This document shows, in pieces, positions 7,924-17,640 of a stretch of 64,000 bases of DNA. The stretch is taken from the NCBI GenBank assembly GCA_024304985.1, contig JAMWZC010000003.1, positions 270,611 through 334,610 on the forward strand, written 5' to 3'. The position numbers and the translations under genes were made by a program. The DNA is from Paracoccaceae bacterium (GTDB lineage: Bacteria > Pseudomonadota > Alphaproteobacteria > Rhodobacterales > Rhodobacteraceae). The notes under the pieces were generated by a model. That model made no database searches. It was given only the letters and a program-made list of their open reading frames with translations, and had not been told where the DNA came from. How positions within the stretch are numbered: the stretch's first letter is position 1; each line of letters starts with the position of its first letter.

Positions 7924-9456
7924 TTACAGCGGGATGTTGTCATGCTTCTTCCAGGGGTTCGTCAACTTCTTGCCCCGCAGTGCAGCAAAGGCCCGCGCCA
8001 CACGGCGGCGCGTGCTATGCGGCTGGATCACCTCGTCGATGAAACCGCGCTCGGCGGCGACGAAGGGGTTCGCGAAACGATCCTCGTAATCCTTGACCCG
8101 ACCCGCGATCTTTTCCGGATCGTTCAACTCGCTGCGATAAAGGATTTCGGTTGCGCCCTTGGCCCCCATCACCGCGATTTCCGATGTGGGCCAGGCATAG
8201 TTGATGTCACCCTGCAAATGCTTGGACGCCATCACCACATAGGCCCCGCCATAGGCTTTGCGGGTAATCACCGTCACCTTCGGCACGGTCGCCTCGCCAT
8301 AGGCGAACAGAAGCTTGGCCCCGTGCTTGATGACGCCATTATATTCCTGCGTCGTTCCGGGCAGGAAGCCGGGGACGTCGACAAAGGTCAGGATCGGGAT
8401 CTCGAACGCATCGCAAAAGCGCACGAAACGCGCGGCCTTGCGGCTACTGTCGATGTCCAGACAGCCCGCCAGAACCATCGGCTGGTTCGCAACCACACCC
8501 ACGCTTTGCCCTTCAAGGCGGATGAAACCAGTGATGATGTTCTTGGCAAAATCTTCCTGGATCTCGTAGAAATCACCCTCATCCGCGACTTTCAGGATCA
8601 GTTCCTTCATGTCATAGGGCATGTTGGGGTTGTCGGGCACCAGTGTATCAAGGCTCATCTCGACCCGCGCCGGATCGTCGAAGAAGGGGCGCACAGGCGG
8701 CTTTTCGCGGTTGTTCAGCGGCAGGAAATCGACCAGCCGGCGCACTTCGTTCAAGGCTTCGACATCGTTCTCGAAAGCGCCATCCGCCACGCTTGATTTC
8801 TTGGTGTGGGTCGAGGCACCGCCCAGTTCCTCGGCGCTGACCACCTCGTTCGTGACGGTCTTGACCACGTCGGGCCCGGTCACGAACATGTAGGAGCTAT
8901 CTTTCACCATGAAGATGAAATCGGTCATCGCAGGGGAATAGACCGCACCGCCCGCACATGGCCCCATGATCAGACTGATCTGCGGCACCACGCCCGAAGC
9001 AAGGATGTTGCGCTTGAACACCTCGCCATAGGCGGCCAGCGAGCTGACACCTTCCTGAATCCGCGCACCACCCGAATCGTTGATCCCGATAACTGGCGCG
9101 CCGTTCTGCACCGCCATGTCCATGATCTTGCAGATCTTGGCCGCATGGGTCTCAGACACCGACCCGCCCAGCACGGTGAAATCCTGACTGAAGACATAGA
9201 CCATGCGCCCGTTGATCGTGCCCCAGCCGGTCACGACACCGTCGCCGCGCGGTTTGCTCTGCTCCATGCCGAAATCGGTGCAGCGATGGGTCACGAACAT
9301 GTCGTATTCCTCAAAGCTGCCCTCATCCAGAAGCAGTTCGATCCGCTCGCGAGCCGTCAACTTGCCCTTGGAATGCTGCGCGTCGATCCGTGCCTGCCCG
9401 CCACCCAGACGGGCCCCTGCACGCCGCTCTTCCAGTTCCTGAAGGATGTCTTTCAT
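7924..9456 (-). CDS. pccB: Propionyl-CoA carboxylase beta subunit (carboxyltransferase)
   Basis: The 510-residue protein is the usual length. It transfers CO2 from biotin on PccA to propionyl-CoA. The N-terminal crotonase-like half contains [20 protein letters not shown] and the oxyanion-hole glycines in [20 protein letters not shown], followed by [13 protein letters not shown]. The second half has [20 protein letters not shown] and [15 protein letters not shown]. The start at 9456 is preceded by AGGGAAA; the upstream in-frame Met (9498) adds 14 residues outside the family. The promoter region holds a cluster of PccR-like sites at 9597-9648. Confidence 0.96.
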   Translation of the reverse strand: MKDILQELEERRAGARLGGGQARIDAQHSKGKLTARERIELLLDEGSFEEYDMFVTHRCTDFGMEQSKPRGDGVVTGWGTINGRMVYVFSQDFTVLGGSVSETHAAKICKIMDMAVQNGAPVIGINDSGGARIQEGVSSLAAYGEVFKRNILASGVVPQISLIMGPCAGGAVYSPAMTDFIFMVKDSSYMFVTGPDVVKTVTNEVVSAEELGGASTHTKKSSVADGAFENDVEALNEVRRLVDFLPLNNREKPPVRPFFDDPARVEMSLDTLVPDNPNMPYDMKELILKVADEGDFYEIQEDFAKNIITGFIRLEGQSVGVVANQPMVLAGCLDIDSSRKAARFVRFCDAFEIPILTFVDVPGFLPGTTQEYNGVIKHGAKLLFAYGEATVPKVTVITRKAYGGAYVVMASKHLQGDINYAWPTSEIAVMGAKGATEILYRSELNDPEKIAGRVKDYEDRFANPFVAAERGFIDEVIQPHSTRRRVARAFAALRGKKLTNPWKKHDNIPL

Positions 9457-9596
9457 CGGCTTTTCCCTGCTTGCTGATCGCCGCGCCACGCGCGCCACCG
9501 GTTCTGTCGTCTAATGGCAGAAAAGGCCTTGCAGCCCCCCACCCTGGACCGCAGGTATAGGGGTGCGCGCCTTATCCTCAAAGCGGATTTCGGCAA

Positions 9597-9648
9597 ATTT
9601 GCAAATTATTGGCAAGCTATCTTTCGCAAATCGCAAATCCGCAAATTT
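9597..9648. promoter_or_regulatory. PccR operator cluster between pccB and the MFS gene
   Basis: The divergent promoter region has a perfect TTTGCAAA (9598-9605) followed after 3 nt by the imperfect TTGGCAAG, then three direct CGCAAAT units (9625-9631, 9632-9638 and 9640-9646). As I recall, the ScfR-family regulator PccR of Rhodobacter sphaeroides binds TTTGCAAA-N4-TTTGCAAA upstream of pccB. The pccR gene lies 1.3 kb away, so this is very likely its target. Confidence 0.75.
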
Positions 9649-9698
9649 CTGCAGTTGCGGAATGGACTTCCCCCGAATCGAGGCTTAGCCATTTGCCC

Positions 9699-10913
9699 AT
9701 GCAAGACCCCATTCCGGTCCGCTATCTGGACCGCTCCACAGCACCTCATGTCACCACGCTGATCCTGCTTGCAGGCATCTCGGCCATGGCGATGAATATC
9801 TTCCTGCCATCGCTTCCCGGCATGGCCCTGCATTTCGACGTCGATTACAGCGTGATGCAGCTTTCCGTCGCCACCTATCTGGCCATGAGCGCGGTTTTGC
9901 AAATCCTGATCGGCCCGATCTCGGACAAGGTGGGGCGCCGCCCTGTGATCCTGTGGGGAGTCGTGCTGTTCTGTGTGGCGACAGCCGGATGCCTGCTTGC
10001 ACCCAATGCGACCGTTTTCCTGATCTTCCGCTCGTTTCAGGCGGTGATCGCTGTGGCCATGGTTCTCAGCAGGGCCGTGGTGCGCGACATGTATGCCCAA
10101 GACCGCGCCGCCTCGATGATCGGCTATGTCACGATGGGCATGGCCGTGGTGCCCATGGTCGCCCCCGCGATTGGCGGCATTCTCGAGGATGCCTTCGGCT
10201 GGCAGGCGAATTTCGCCATGCTTCTGGCCTGCGGCCTGCTGGTGCTCTTCATTGCATGGCGCGATCTGGGGGAAACGGGAACACCCAGCGAGAACTCTCT
10301 CATGCAGCAGTTCAGGGAATATCCCGAACTGCTGACCTCGCAGCGGTTTTGGGGATATTGCCTCGCCTCGGCCTTTGGCTCGGGCGCCTTCTTTGCCTAT
10401 CTGGGCGGCGCGCCTTTTGTCGGCACAGAGGTTTTCGGCCTCACGCCCAGCCAGTTGGGCCTTTATTTCGCAGCCCCCTCCATCGGCTATTTCCTTGGCA
10501 ACTGGGCAACTGGCATGCTGGCCGCGCGCCACGGGGTCAACCGGATGGTGCTCTGGGGCACGATCTCCTCGACCATCGGGATGGGCCTGTCACTGATCGT
10601 CAGCTATGCGGGCTACTCCGGGCCGCTGGTCTTTTTCGGCTTCATGAGCCTTGTGGGTGTCGGCAATGGCATGACCATCGCCAATGCCACGGCAGGGATG
10701 CTTTCGGTGCGCCCGCATCTGGCGGGAACGGCCTCCGGCCTTGGCGGCGCGATCATGATCGGCGGCGGCGCGGGTCTGTCGGCGCTGGCCGGGGCCTTGC
10801 TGAAGCCGGGACGCGGGGAATTCCCGCTTGTCTGGATCATGTTCGTGACCTCGCTTCTGGCCGTGGTCGCCATCCTCTATGTCATCCGGCGCGAGCGGCA
10901 ACTGGGCCTGTGA
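9699..10913 (+). CDS. MFS exporter, Bcr/CflA drug-resistance type
   Basis: The 404-residue protein has about 12 membrane segments. The N-terminal half has the MFS signature ISDKVGRRPVILWGVVLF (between helices 2 and 3), and SRAVVRDMYAQDRAASMIGY is typical of the Bcr/CflA subfamily (motif around helix 5). Such pumps export drugs or small metabolites by proton antiport. I chose the ATG at 9699 because the open frame upstream runs through the operator. The ribosome site is weak. It shares its promoter region with pccB, so it may be under PccR control; the substrate is unknown. Confidence 0.88.
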   Translation: MQDPIPVRYLDRSTAPHVTTLILLAGISAMAMNIFLPSLPGMALHFDVDYSVMQLSVATYLAMSAVLQILIGPISDKVGRRPVILWGVVLFCVATAGCLLAPNATVFLIFRSFQAVIAVAMVLSRAVVRDMYAQDRAASMIGYVTMGMAVVPMVAPAIGGILEDAFGWQANFAMLLACGLLVLFIAWRDLGETGTPSENSLMQQFREYPELLTSQRFWGYCLASAFGSGAFFAYLGGAPFVGTEVFGLTPSQLGLYFAAPSIGYFLGNWATGMLAARHGVNRMVLWGTISSTIGMGLSLIVSYAGYSGPLVFFGFMSLVGVGNGMTIANATAGMLSVRPHLAGTASGLGGAIMIGGGAGLSALAGALLKPGRGEFPLVWIMFVTSLLAVVAILYVIRRERQLGL

Positions 10914-10932
10914 CCCCGCTTGCAGAGGCGTC

Positions 10933-10972
10933 TTTGCAAAGCTACGCTGTGACCTGACGCAGTATTTGCAAA
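10933..10972. promoter_or_regulatory. Two TTTGCAAA boxes upstream of pccR
   Basis: Two perfect TTTGCAAA palindromes (10933-10940 and 10965-10972) are 32 bp apart, about three helical turns. The second ends 10 nt before the pccR start codon and overlaps the leader. This arrangement suggests autoregulation by PccR. The spacing differs from the N4 arrangement I recall at pccB. Confidence 0.75.
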
Positions 10973-10982
10973 GATATCCCCG

Positions 10983-12380
10983 ATGGCCCTGCAAAAACTC
11001 TATGCCGGTGCGAAACTGCGCGAAACACGACAGCGCCTTGGCCTGACGCAGAAGGACTTTGCCGCCAAACTGGGTGTCTCACTGCCCTATCTGAACCAGA
11101 TGGAGAACAATAACCGACCCGTATCCACCACAGTGGTGCTGGCTCTGGCGCATGAATTCGGCTTTGACGTCACCGAACTCAGCACGGGCGACAGCGAAAG
11201 GCTGGTTTCCGACATGCGCGAGGCGATGGCCGATCCGGTCTTTGCCGAGCATAATACGCCACTGGCCGATCTGCGCCTGACCGCTTCGAACGCACCCGCG
11301 CTGGCCCGCGCCTTTCTGGATCTGCATCGCGCCTATCGCCAGACGCATGAACGCCTTGCCTCGCTGGACGAGGCCCTGGGACGAGAGGATGCCCGCACAC
11401 AGCCCTCTCCCTGGGATGAGGTGCGGGATTTCTTTCATTATTGCGACAATTACATCGACGCCGTGGATCGCGCTGCCGAGCATTTTGCAACCCAGGCCGG
11501 TCCGGACGGGATCCGGGCCCATGCCCTCAGAACACTTGAACTGTCGGGCGTATCCGTCGCGTTTCAGGACATTTCCCGAATACGGCACTATGATCCGGTC
11601 AATCAGAACCTGACGCTGTCCTCACGGGCCAGCCCGGAAACGCAAGGCTTCCAGCTTTTACTGCAACTTGCCCTTTTGAAGCAGGAAGCCTTGCTGGACG
11701 CCACGCTGGATCTGGCCCGGTTTCAATCCGATCAGGCCCGCGCCATCGCCAAGATCGGCCTTGCGAATTTCTTCGCAGGTGCGGCCCTGATGCCCTACAC
11801 CGCCTTTCAGGCCGCCGCGCGCGACACGCGCCACGATCTGGAACTGCTGGCCCACCGTTTCGGCGCATCCATCGAACAGGTGGCCCATCGTCTCTCCACG
11901 CTGCAACGTCCCGGCGCCAAGGGCATTCCCTTTTTCTTCGTCCGCGTGGATCAGGCGGGCACGATCACCAAGCGCCACTCCGCCACGCGCCTGCAATTCG
12001 CGCGGTTCGGCGGCGCCTGCCCTCTGTGGAACGTGCACCGCGCGTTTGAAACGCCCGGCCGCTTCCTGCGCCAACTGGCAGAAACTCCCGATGGCGTGCG
12101 CTATATCAGCCTGGCACGTGACGTGTCGAAACCGGGAGGCAGTTTCGGCGCGCCCACGCGCCGCTTTGCCATCGCCCTGGGATGCGAGGTGCGCCATGCC
12201 GCCGATCTGGTCTATGCAGATGATCTGGATCTGGCCAATCCGCGCGCCTTTGAACCCATCGGCATCTCCTGCCGCATCTGCGAACGCAAGGAATGCCATC
12301 AGCGTTCTGTCCCACCACTGGAGCGGCGCTTGACCATCAATACCGATGAACGCGGCGTGCTGCCCTATAGCGTTGATTAG
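10983..12380 (+). CDS. pccR: Short-chain fatty acyl-CoA regulator (ScfR family), PccR
   Basis: The 465-residue protein has an N-terminal XRE helix-turn-helix (LRETRQRLGLTQKDFAAKLG, then VSLPYLNQMENNNRPVS, residues 10-45), a long middle acyl-CoA-sensing region (IrrE/DUF955-like fold plus ScfR domain) and a C-terminal cysteine cluster CRICERKECHQR. In Rhodobacter sphaeroides PccR senses propionyl-CoA status and activates pcc genes. Location beside pccB and the TTTGCAAA boxes support the same job here. The gene ends in TAG, where a large inverted-repeat element begins, so the last codons abut a repeat. Confidence 0.92.
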   Translation: MALQKLYAGAKLRETRQRLGLTQKDFAAKLGVSLPYLNQMENNNRPVSTTVVLALAHEFGFDVTELSTGDSERLVSDMREAMADPVFAEHNTPLADLRLTASNAPALARAFLDLHRAYRQTHERLASLDEALGREDARTQPSPWDEVRDFFHYCDNYIDAVDRAAEHFATQAGPDGIRAHALRTLELSGVSVAFQDISRIRHYDPVNQNLTLSSRASPETQGFQLLLQLALLKQEALLDATLDLARFQSDQARAIAKIGLANFFAGAALMPYTAFQAAARDTRHDLELLAHRFGASIEQVAHRLSTLQRPGAKGIPFFFVRVDQAGTITKRHSATRLQFARFGGACPLWNVHRAFETPGRFLRQLAETPDGVRYISLARDVSKPGGSFGAPTRRFAIALGCEVRHAADLVYADDLDLANPRAFEPIGISCRICERKECHQRSVPPLERRLTINTDERGVLPYSVD

Positions 12381-12491
12381 AGCGTGTCGCGCTTGATCGG
12401 AGTCAACTCTTCACCCCGCATCATGAGGCGGCTTTTTCAAAGAACTATGCGTTCATGATGCGGGGTGAACGCAATAGAACGCGACAAGCTC
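12380..12491. repeat. 112-bp MITE-like inverted repeat
   Basis: The outer arms GAGCGTGTCGCGCT and its near-complement AACGCGACAAGCTC (two mismatches) enclose a perfect 17-bp inner stem, TTCACCCCGCATCATGA at 12410-12426 with its complement at 12453-12469. The element begins on the final G of the pccR stop codon. No coding capacity. The shape fits a small non-autonomous inverted-repeat element, possibly acting as a terminator. Confidence 0.75.
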
Positions 12492-12549
12492 CAGGAATGC
12501 GAAAAGGCGCGAAGTTCCCCTCGCGCCCTTTGTCCCTGAGTCGGCGGGG

Positions 12550-12786
12550 TCAGCCCTTCAGATAGGCATAGACCTCGTCCTTCAGCGCCGCGCGCTGCTT
12601 GCGCATTTCGACCTCGGTCAGTTCCTCGACCGGTTCAACCAATGTTTCGGCCCGGTGCACGGCACGGTTGATCCTGTGATACTCTTCCGCAAGCTTGGCG
12701 AAATGACTGTCCGAGCCTTTCAACTCGGTGATCCGTGCCGCGTATTGCGGAAATTCCTCGTGCAATTCGTGGGGTGTGTTCGACAT
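12550..12786 (-). CDS. YdcH/DUF465-like small protein
   Basis: This 78-residue charged protein is predicted to form an antiparallel helical hairpin or coiled coil: HELHEEFPQYAARITELKGS and FAKLAEEYHRINRAVHRAE, then EELTEVEMRKQRAALKDEVY. It matches the YdcH (DUF465) pattern, a widespread cytoplasmic family of unknown function. AAGGAG lies upstream of the ATG at 12786, which supports this start over an earlier in-frame Met. Confidence 0.85.
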   Translation of the reverse strand: MSNTPHELHEEFPQYAARITELKGSDSHFAKLAEEYHRINRAVHRAETLVEPVEELTEVEMRKQRAALKDEVYAYLKG

Positions 12787-12881
12787 CGCGCCTGTCTCCT
12801 TCTGGTTGCGTTGCAGCAACCCTAGGCCATGGCGCCCCGCACCACATTGAGGCAGATCAATCCGCTGCCCCAATCCCGGCT

Positions 12882-13445
12882 TCAGGACATCTCCGCCCCG
12901 TATTCCAGCACGATCGGGACGATGATCTCTTCCTCATCCATCAGGTGACGATCCAGGAAGGTCTTGAACCCTTCCTGCACATCCAGCAAACGGCCCGCCT
13001 CATCCCGCGCCTTCTGCCCCTGTTGCAACGCGCGCAACACCTGATTGGTATGGTCGGCCAGCGTGTTCAGATGGTGATCCAGCGCATGATGATCCGCGTC
13101 AAGGATCTCGAAAGCCTGTTCCAGCCGCTTGTCCATTGCCATGAACTGCGGAAAATAGTGCTGATCTTCGATCTGGTGATGTCCGTGCAACTGGTCCAGA
13201 AAGAACCCTGTATAACGCGACAATTCCGGCCCATAGCGCCCCGAATGGCCGTCCAGATGCGTCTGCGTATCCCCGATCACCTTGTCCAGAACCTGCCGGA
13301 ACATCAGGTGCCGTTCCAGCCAGAAGGCCGTCAGGTCGTTGAAATTCATATGCCCGCGCCACTCCGTTCGCGGATAGCGATCCGCCAGCACGCGCAGATG
13401 GTCGGGTAACCCTTTGCGGGTTTCGATGGAGAATGGCTCGCTCAT
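12882..13445 (-). CDS. Hemerythrin domain protein
   Basis: The 187-residue protein is all-helical with the iron-ligand pattern of hemerythrin HHE domains: WLERHLMFRQVL, DQLHGHHQIEDQHYFPQF, DADHHALDHHLNTL and FLDRHLMDEEEIIVP. The His/Glu/Asp ligands for a di-iron site appear complete. Likely roles are oxygen, NO or iron sensing or storage; none is proven. The start at 13445 has a weak ribosome site; 13451 is an alternative. The gene appears to be a single unit. Confidence 0.88.
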   Translation of the reverse strand: MSEPFSIETRKGLPDHLRVLADRYPRTEWRGHMNFNDLTAFWLERHLMFRQVLDKVIGDTQTHLDGHSGRYGPELSRYTGFFLDQLHGHHQIEDQHYFPQFMAMDKRLEQAFEILDADHHALDHHLNTLADHTNQVLRALQQGQKARDEAGRLLDVQEGFKTFLDRHLMDEEEIIVPIVLEYGAEMS

Positions 13446-13529
13446 GAGCATGACTATAGCGCCCACCATCGGTGCCGACAGCCCCCTGCGCATGCACAAC
13501 CGCTGTGCATCAATTCAGGCATCCTGCAT

Positions 13530-13551
13530 CTTCTTCTTGCCTGAAATATCC
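13530..13551 (-). repeat. Recurring intergenic motif, copy 2
   Basis: The minus strand reads GGATATTTCAGGCAAGAAGA followed by AG. It lies about 49 nt after the thermonuclease stop in the sense orientation. It represents the GGATATTT/AAGAAG subtype. Confidence 0.75.
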
Positions 13552-13599
13552 TCGGGGGGAGTCCGCAGGACGGGGGGCAGACAGCCCCCCTTGCCCCGC

Positions 13600-14274
13600 T
13601 CAGCGACGCGCCGCGCGCCAGCCGGCAGCCTCGGCCTCGGCGGCGGAACAGAACCACCGTTCGCCCTGTCCGGTATTGATCCGGGTCCGGTCATAGTGTT
13701 CCTGCCCCGGACGATGGAAAATCCGCTCGCCCTTGGCGTTGACATTGCCCTTGATGTTGCAGTCGCCCGCAGCGTTCTTCGGGGCCGGTTGGGCCGCCTG
13801 TCCCTGCTGACGGAAGGTGGCGGGACTCTCGACCTGCATCGTCCAGAGTCCGCGATCCGCCGCCGCCGCCTGCTTTTCGATCAGGTCATAATCCATGGAA
13901 TAGCGCCGATAGGCAAAGGCAAGACCCTCGGCCACCAGAGCGGCCCCCATGTCCTGACCGTTCACGGCGCAGCGCGCCACGATCCGGCCATAGCGGTCGC
14001 GGTCCACAGCCTCGCATCTGGCGGTCTTCCCCTGATAGCGGGCGCGCACCTCGCGGCTGACCCAGGCCCCACAGGTCCAACTGCGGCCTTGATCCGTTTC
14101 GCAGGTCTGGTCGGCCTCGGGGGCGTCGATACCGTGCAGACGCACACGCGTGCCGCCCACGTCAAGGGTATCGCCGTCGATCACACGGATCACCCCACGA
14201 GGGGACTCGGCCAGAACGAAAGAAGCCGTCAGCAGACCGACAGCCAAAAGAAATAAAAATAAAATTTTGCTCAT
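13600..14274 (-). CDS. Secreted thermonuclease (SNase) family protein
   Basis: The 224-residue protein has an N-terminal signal peptide (KILFLFLLAVGLLTASFVLA). The SNase-like domain spans about residues 24-145, with VIRVIDGDTLDVGGTRVRLH, GIDAPEADQTC, YGRIVARC and GLAFAYRRYSMDY. Many Rhodobacteraceae members of this family keep the calcium-site Asp residues, which are visible here. The C-terminal 55 residues carry GDCNIKGNVNAKGERIFHRP and RWFCSAAEAEAAGWRAA, a short cysteine-containing tail often found with such nucleases. Export to the periplasm is expected. The start is at the ATG at 14274. Confidence 0.9.
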   Translation of the reverse strand: MSKILFLFLLAVGLLTASFVLAESPRGVIRVIDGDTLDVGGTRVRLHGIDAPEADQTCETDQGRSWTCGAWVSREVRARYQGKTARCEAVDRDRYGRIVARCAVNGQDMGAALVAEGLAFAYRRYSMDYDLIEKQAAAADRGLWTMQVESPATFRQQGQAAQPAPKNAAGDCNIKGNVNAKGERIFHRPGQEHYDRTRINTGQGERWFCSAAEAEAAGWRAARR

Positions 14275-14364
14275 GCCGCCGATATCAACCGGAAAACCGA
14301 GCCGTTCAACTCAAAGTTTTAAGAATCATTAACAAAAGATTGACAAACTGTGAACTAGGCGACA

Positions 14365-14386
14365 GTTGAGCCGCCCGCGGCTCAAC
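14365..14386 (-). terminator. Hairpin at the betA stop codon
   Basis: GTTGAGCCGC and GCGGCTCAAC form a perfect 10-bp stem with a 2-nt loop. The betA stop codon TGA is inside the stem. There is no T-run after it, so it may be a Rho-type or 3'-end stabilising structure. Confidence 0.6.
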
Positions 14387-16028
14387 GTTGCGCCACCTCC
14401 CATGCAGGATGGACCCAAGGTTCCCTGTTATCGGCAGGCAAGGGATCACGCCCCAAAAGGTGATCGCTGACCTTCTCGCCCACCATGATCGAGGGAGCAT
14501 TGAGATTTCCATTCGTGATCCGCGGAAAGATGCTGCTGTCGGCCACGCGCAGCCCGTCCACGCCGATCACCCGCGCCTGCGGGTCCACGACGGCCAGCGG
14601 ATCATCCGCGCGCCCCATGCGGCAGGTGCCGCAGGGATGATAGGCGCTTTCGGCATGCGCGCGGATGAAATCATCCAGTTCAGCATCGCTCTGGACGGCG
14701 GCACCCGGCTGAATCTCGTGCTTGACGAAGGGTTTGAACGCCTCTTGCGCGAAAATCTCGCGGGTCAGGCGGATGCACTGCCTGAACTCCCACCAATCCT
14801 GCGGATCGGACATGTAATTGAAGCGGATCAGCGGATCTGCCATCGGATCAGAGGATCGCAACGAGACAGCCCCGCGCGAGGGGCTGCGCATCGGGCCGAC
14901 ATGGGCCTGGAACCCGTGTCCCTCGGCCGCGATCTTGCCGTCATAGCGCACAGCGATGGGCAGGAAATGAAACTGGATGTCGGGATAGTCGATCCCCGCC
15001 CGCGAACGGATGAAGCCCGCGCTTTCAAACTGGTTGCTGGCCCCCAGCCCTTTGCCTGTGAACAACCACTGTGCCCCGATCAGCGCCTTGCCCCAGAGGT
15101 TCCAGTATTTGAACAGGCTGATCGGCTGGCTGGCAGCCATCTGGATATACAACTCCAGATGGTCCTGCAGGTTCGCCCCGACTCCGGGCCTGTCGGCCAG
15201 AACAGGGATACCCTGCTCCGCCAGATGCGCAGCGGGGCCGATCCCGGACAGCATCAACAGCTTGGGCGAGTTGATTGACGACGCCGCCAGCACAACATCG
15301 CGCCGGGCACGGATCACTTCGGTGCCACCGCCACGCGCAACCTCGACCCCGACGGCGCGGCCGTTCTCGATCACGACGCGGCGCGCAAAGGCCCGGATCA
15401 GACTGCAATTGGGCCGTTTCAGCGCAGGCCGCAGATAGGCATTGGCCGCAGACCAGCGCTGCCCGCGATACACTGTCTGCTCCATCGGGCCAAAGCCTTC
15501 CTGACGCTCGCCGTTGTAATCATCGGTGACGCCGTAGCCCGCCTGCCGCCCGGCTTCGACAAAGGCGTGAAACAGCGGGTTCTTGCGCGGCCCGCGCGTC
15601 ACATGCAGCGGGCCATCCGTGCCGCGCCAGCCATCCTGCCCGCCATGAGACTGCTCCATCCGCCGGAAATAGGGCAGCACATCCGCATAACCCCAGCCAT
15701 CCGCGCCCTGATCGCGCCAATGGTCGAAATCGCGCGCATGGCCGCGCACATAGACCATGCCGTTGATGCTGCTGGACCCGCCGATCACCTTGCCGCGCGG
15801 CACGGCCAGACGGCGATTGTTCAGATGCGGTTCAGGTTCCGACTGAAACCCCCAGTCATAGCGCTTCATGTTCATCGGATAGGACAGCGCCGCAGGCATC
15901 TGGATGAAAGGACCGGCATCCGTGCCGCCATGTTCGATCACCAGCACGGACTGGCCCGCCTCGGCCAGCCGATAAGCCATAGCGCAGCCCGCGCTGCCCG
16001 CCCCCACGATCACGAAATCCGCTTCCAT
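14382..16028 (-). CDS. betA: Choline dehydrogenase
   Basis: This 548-residue GMC oxidoreductase oxidises choline to betaine aldehyde at the membrane. The N-terminal FAD site is [40 protein letters not shown] and [11 protein letters not shown] match BetA closely. The second GMC signature ([17 protein letters not shown]) and the C-terminal [17 protein letters not shown] are present. The start at 16028 follows GGACAGGTGACAGTGACG. It is the last gene of betI-betC-betB-betA. A G-quadruplex hairpin lies in the gap before it. Confidence 0.95.
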   Translation of the reverse strand: MEADFVIVGAGSAGCAMAYRLAEAGQSVLVIEHGGTDAGPFIQMPAALSYPMNMKRYDWGFQSEPEPHLNNRRLAVPRGKVIGGSSSINGMVYVRGHARDFDHWRDQGADGWGYADVLPYFRRMEQSHGGQDGWRGTDGPLHVTRGPRKNPLFHAFVEAGRQAGYGVTDDYNGERQEGFGPMEQTVYRGQRWSAANAYLRPALKRPNCSLIRAFARRVVIENGRAVGVEVARGGGTEVIRARRDVVLAASSINSPKLLMLSGIGPAAHLAEQGIPVLADRPGVGANLQDHLELYIQMAASQPISLFKYWNLWGKALIGAQWLFTGKGLGASNQFESAGFIRSRAGIDYPDIQFHFLPIAVRYDGKIAAEGHGFQAHVGPMRSPSRGAVSLRSSDPMADPLIRFNYMSDPQDWWEFRQCIRLTREIFAQEAFKPFVKHEIQPGAAVQSDAELDDFIRAHAESAYHPCGTCRMGRADDPLAVVDPQARVIGVDGLRVADSSIFPRITNGNLNAPSIMVGEKVSDHLLGRDPLPADNREPWVHPAWEVAQR

Positions 16029-16076
16029 CGTCACTGTCACTTGTCCTGTCTGTCTCAATGATCAGCCCGCCCCGTT

Positions 16077-16123
16077 CCGCCATGCTGGCGCGGGGTGGGC
16101 GGGTGGGCGCGCCAGCATGGCGG
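16077..16123. repeat. Perfect 16-bp hairpin with a G-quadruplex loop
   Basis: CCGCCATGCTGGCGCG (16077-16092) and CGCGCCAGCATGGCGG (16108-16123) pair perfectly. The 15-nt loop is GGGTGGGCGGGTGGG, four G3 tracts joined by single bases. The G-rich strand is the template strand of the bet operon, so the mRNA loop is C-rich. It lies between betB and betA and could attenuate or pause transcription. Confidence 0.85.
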
Positions 16124-16136
16124 CCCCGGCAGCTGG

Positions 16137-17597
16137 TCAGAACGGCGCCTCGACCCGGCCCATCCGCACAAAAACCGATTTCAGTTGGCTGTAATGTTCG
16201 ATCGCCGCTTTCGCGTTCTCACGCCCCACACCGGACATCTTGGTGCCGCCGAAGGGCACCTCGACCGGGGCATCGTTATAGCTGTTGATATAGCAGGTGC
16301 CGGCCTCCATCCGGCCTACGACCCGATGCGCGCGGGACAGGTCGCGGGTGAACACGCCCGCCGACAGACCGAATTCCGTGTCATTGGCCCGCGCGATGAC
16401 CTCATCCTCATCATCGAAATCCAGCACGCACATGACCGGGCCAAAGATTTCCTCGCGTGCGATGGTCATGTCGTCGGTCACATCGGCAAAGACCGCAGGC
16501 GTGATCCAGAACCCGTCGCGGTCCAGCCGCTTGCCGCCGCAGACAAGCCGCGCACCGTCCTCGACGCCCTTCGCGATATAGCGCTGCACGATGCCCAACT
16601 GTCCTTCGGACACCATCGGCCCGAAATTGGTGCCCTCATCCAGCGGATCGCCGATCACGGCTGCGGACAACCGTTCAGCAAGACGCGCAAGAAACGTCTC
16701 TCGGATGCCTTTCTGGACATACACCCGCGTGCCGTTGGAACAGACCTGACCCGAGGAATAGAAATTCCCCAGAATCGCGCCGCCCACCGCATCCTCGAGA
16801 TCGGCGTCATCAAAGATGATCAGGGGCGATTTGCCACCCAGTTCCATCGTCACATGCTTCATCCCATCGGCCGCGGCGGCATAGACCTTGCGCCCCGTCG
16901 GCACCGACCCGGTCAGCGACACCTTGGCGACCCGTGGATCGCTGACCAACGCCGCACCGACAGCGCCGCGCCCCTGAATGACGTTGTAAAGACCGGCCGG
17001 CAGCCCCGCTTCGTGCAGAATCTCCGCGATCTTCAGCGCGCAAAGCGGCGTCACCTCGGAAGGCTTGAAGATCATCGCATTGCCGCAGGCCAGTGCCGGG
17101 GCCCCCTTCCAGCAAGCAATCTGGGTGGGATAGTTCCACGCCCCGATCCCCACGCAGACTCCCAACGCCTCGCGCACCGTATAGGCCCAGTTTTCGCCAA
17201 GCGGGATATGCTCGCCCGTCAGGCTGGCCGCCACCCCCCCGAAATATTCCAACGCATCCGCCCCGCTGGTCGCATCGACATAGAGCGTCTCGGACAGCGG
17301 TTTGCCGGTATCATGGGTTTCCAGAATGCTGAGTTCGCGATTGCGATCCCGGATCATGTCAGCAGCACGGCGCAGGATGCGGCCGCGCTGCACGCCGGGC
17401 AATGCGGCCCATGCCTTCTGTGCCGCCCGCGCGCTTGTCAGCGCCTCCTCGACAACGGCAGGTGTCGCCTCATGCACCCGCGCGATCACCTGTCCGGTTG
17501 CGGGATAGACCACGTCAATGGGCGCGCCCGCCGTATCCTCGACGTAACGGCCGTTCACGAAATGGCTGGCGGTGGGCTGTGTGGCGAAGCTTGTCAT
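16137..17597 (-). CDS. betB: Betaine aldehyde dehydrogenase
   Basis: The 486-residue protein oxidises betaine aldehyde to glycine betaine with NAD(P)+. Aldehyde dehydrogenase landmarks are [39 protein letters not shown], the catalytic cysteine in [15 protein letters not shown] and [33 protein letters not shown] near the C-terminus is typical of BetB. The start at 17597 gives the usual family length. It lies 43 nt downstream of betC in the same operon. Confidence 0.94.
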   Translation of the reverse strand: MTSFATQPTASHFVNGRYVEDTAGAPIDVVYPATGQVIARVHEATPAVVEEALTSARAAQKAWAALPGVQRGRILRRAADMIRDRNRELSILETHDTGKPLSETLYVDATSGADALEYFGGVAASLTGEHIPLGENWAYTVREALGVCVGIGAWNYPTQIACWKGAPALACGNAMIFKPSEVTPLCALKIAEILHEAGLPAGLYNVIQGRGAVGAALVSDPRVAKVSLTGSVPTGRKVYAAAADGMKHVTMELGGKSPLIIFDDADLEDAVGGAILGNFYSSGQVCSNGTRVYVQKGIRETFLARLAERLSAAVIGDPLDEGTNFGPMVSEGQLGIVQRYIAKGVEDGARLVCGGKRLDRDGFWITPAVFADVTDDMTIAREEIFGPVMCVLDFDDEDEVIARANDTEFGLSAGVFTRDLSRAHRVVGRMEAGTCYINSYNDAPVEVPFGGTKMSGVGRENAKAAIEHYSQLKSVFVRMGRVEAPF

Positions 17598-17640
17598 TTT
17601 GCGTATTTCCGGAACAGTGAAAGAGAGGGGTCGGCGCGGA

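Noticed and set aside
6922..8796. Long plus-strand frame across the pccB end and small genes
   Set aside because: It is antisense to pccB and DUF6497 and is proline/arginine-rich with no domain.
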